Assembly (NCBI GenBank): GCA_028564675.1
Contig: JAOVVO010000340.1
Location: 1-64,000 of the forward strand
Direction: 5' to 3'
Source: Onchocerca lupi
Lineage: Eukaryota > Nematoda > Chromadorea > Rhabditida > Onchocercidae
Length of the DNA: 64,000 nucleotides
Under the pieces are notes generated by a model. That model did no database searches, was not told the DNA's origin, and worked only from the letters and a program-made list of their open reading frames with translations. Position numbers and translations under genes: made by a program. This document shows positions 63,041-64,000 of this stretch, piece by piece (the first letter of the stretch is position 1; the number at the start of each line of letters is the position of its first letter).

Positions 63041-64000
63041 GGACTTGTAAAAGAATTTTACATCAAATTGCTAACAATAGGACAGTTAAATATTTACTGG
63101 CCTAAAAAAATATTGCATTAAATATCGAACTTGATCCCAAATCTGTATATGAAAATGATCCAATAAAAGGCAGTCAGAACCAAGAACGACATTTTCTTTT
63201 TAAACTGGTTTCATTTATAGATTACAACATTTAACATTTAAAGATGTCGAATGATACGATGATACTTGCTTGACGACTCAAAGTGAAATGAATGAAGTGT
63301 AAATGTTCCTTTTGATTTAAATTTTGGATTAATAAAGACATATTCAATATCAGTATATTTTTATCAGTCACCTATAATTTTGCATTGTGATCCAGTCTTT
63401 GAAAGGAGTTTTGAAGTTACCTGGAAGTTTTATTTTTTCGGGTTTCTCTGTGTGACGTTTCTACGCTTGAGGAACAGAGTGCTTTGATTGAATTCTTGTT
63501 CCAATAATGAAATATCGGTGTACAATTGAAACGTGATGTTAAGATACTCGTATATTTAATTAGTGTTGACTTAATTACACTTTTTATTTAATTATGATCG
63601 AAGATCAAGTGGCAATTTTCCAAGTTTCCCTGTGAATTACTTTTTCTGCCGTGAAAATTTGGTGACCCATTGTTACTAAGAGTATATGATTCTGATCTCA
63701 TTAAAGATAATATTTATTCGAAGTTTATGTCTCACACAATACCTGTCATTAAAATGGAGTTATTCAAATATTCCGCAATATTTCATGCGAACTATCACCA
63801 AATATAAGAATTTTCTGGGATAGGAAATTTTCCAAAGCATAATTCAAGAATTATTATCGTTTAAATTAATCTTGGTTTAATCCAATCAATTAATATTCAA
63901 TTAATACAAGTCTTGTCTACAATTATCAGTTAGTGCAAAATTTCATTTGAAATTTCATCCAAACTAGATTAAACAATCCTATAACTTTTTGTAAATTTCT
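62559..64000. other. 3' flank of GFM2, no further gene recognised
   Basis: Contains an AATAAA at 62882-62887, about 325 bp after the GFM2 stop, as a possible poly(A) signal, and a long A tract at about 62996-63039. The remaining roughly 950 bp are AT-rich with no coding exon that I can support. Confidence 0.5.
62996..63039. repeat. Poly-A tract downstream of GFM2
   Basis: About 44 consecutive A, preceded by a shorter A run broken by one C. The length should be treated as approximate. Confidence 0.8.

Noticed and set aside
1..64000. Searched for CRISPR arrays, prokaryotic operons, viral or retroelement coding regions, rRNA and tRNA
   Set aside because: Nothing with the required structure was seen; tRNA detection by eye is limited, and a tRNAscan-SE/Infernal run would be decisive.

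Overview
The window looks like nuclear DNA from a nematode, most likely a filarial or related parasitic species. It is very AT-rich and carries long A/T homopolymer runs. The genes are split into many short exons with nematode-type acceptors (TTTNCAG/ATAG), and the protein families are all eukaryotic. The genus is an inference; no database search was possible. Exon models below were joined by hand from splice signals, reading-frame phase and family homology. The assembled coding lengths are multiples of three.

Five genes are well supported. (1) 1925-8076, + strand: the CEBPZ/Noc1/Mak21 ribosome-biogenesis factor, 17 exons. (2) 14901-16533, - strand: a secreted RNase T2, 5 exons. (3) 19406-27269, - strand: an Ena/VASP actin regulator (UNC-34 type), 9 coding exons with a 4.8-kb intron between the EVH1 part and the C-terminal half. 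(4) 45302-55929, - strand: an inactive rhomboid (iRhom/RHBDF), about 26 exons. (5) about 57061-62558, + strand: mitochondrial elongation factor G2 (GFM2), about 14 exons. Genes 4 and 5 are head to head across about 1.1 kb. A sixth, tentative gene (11141-13604, +) looks like part of a multi-pass membrane protein, possibly of the FRAG1/DRAM/Sfk1 type.

Between 27.3 and 45.3 kb lies an 18-kb gene-poor stretch. It holds a candidate non-autonomous Helitron (about 30248-30398), short repeats, two unassigned possible exons and purine-rich islands that could contain 5' non-coding exons or the promoter of the Ena gene.

The genes do not form a pathway: they are unrelated housekeeping, signalling and secreted functions, as is normal for a nematode contig. 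I found no defence system, CRISPR array, virus, operon-like novel system or rRNA/tRNA gene. The most interesting points are in the iRhom gene: two homology-supported GC-AG introns and a third possible one, a 22-nt microexon, a 60-bp A/T homopolymer beside a splice acceptor, a near-perfect 38-bp foldback, and an in-frame stop that could give a short N-terminal isoform. There is also a repeated 3' splice-site module in a CEBPZ intron and the Helitron candidate.
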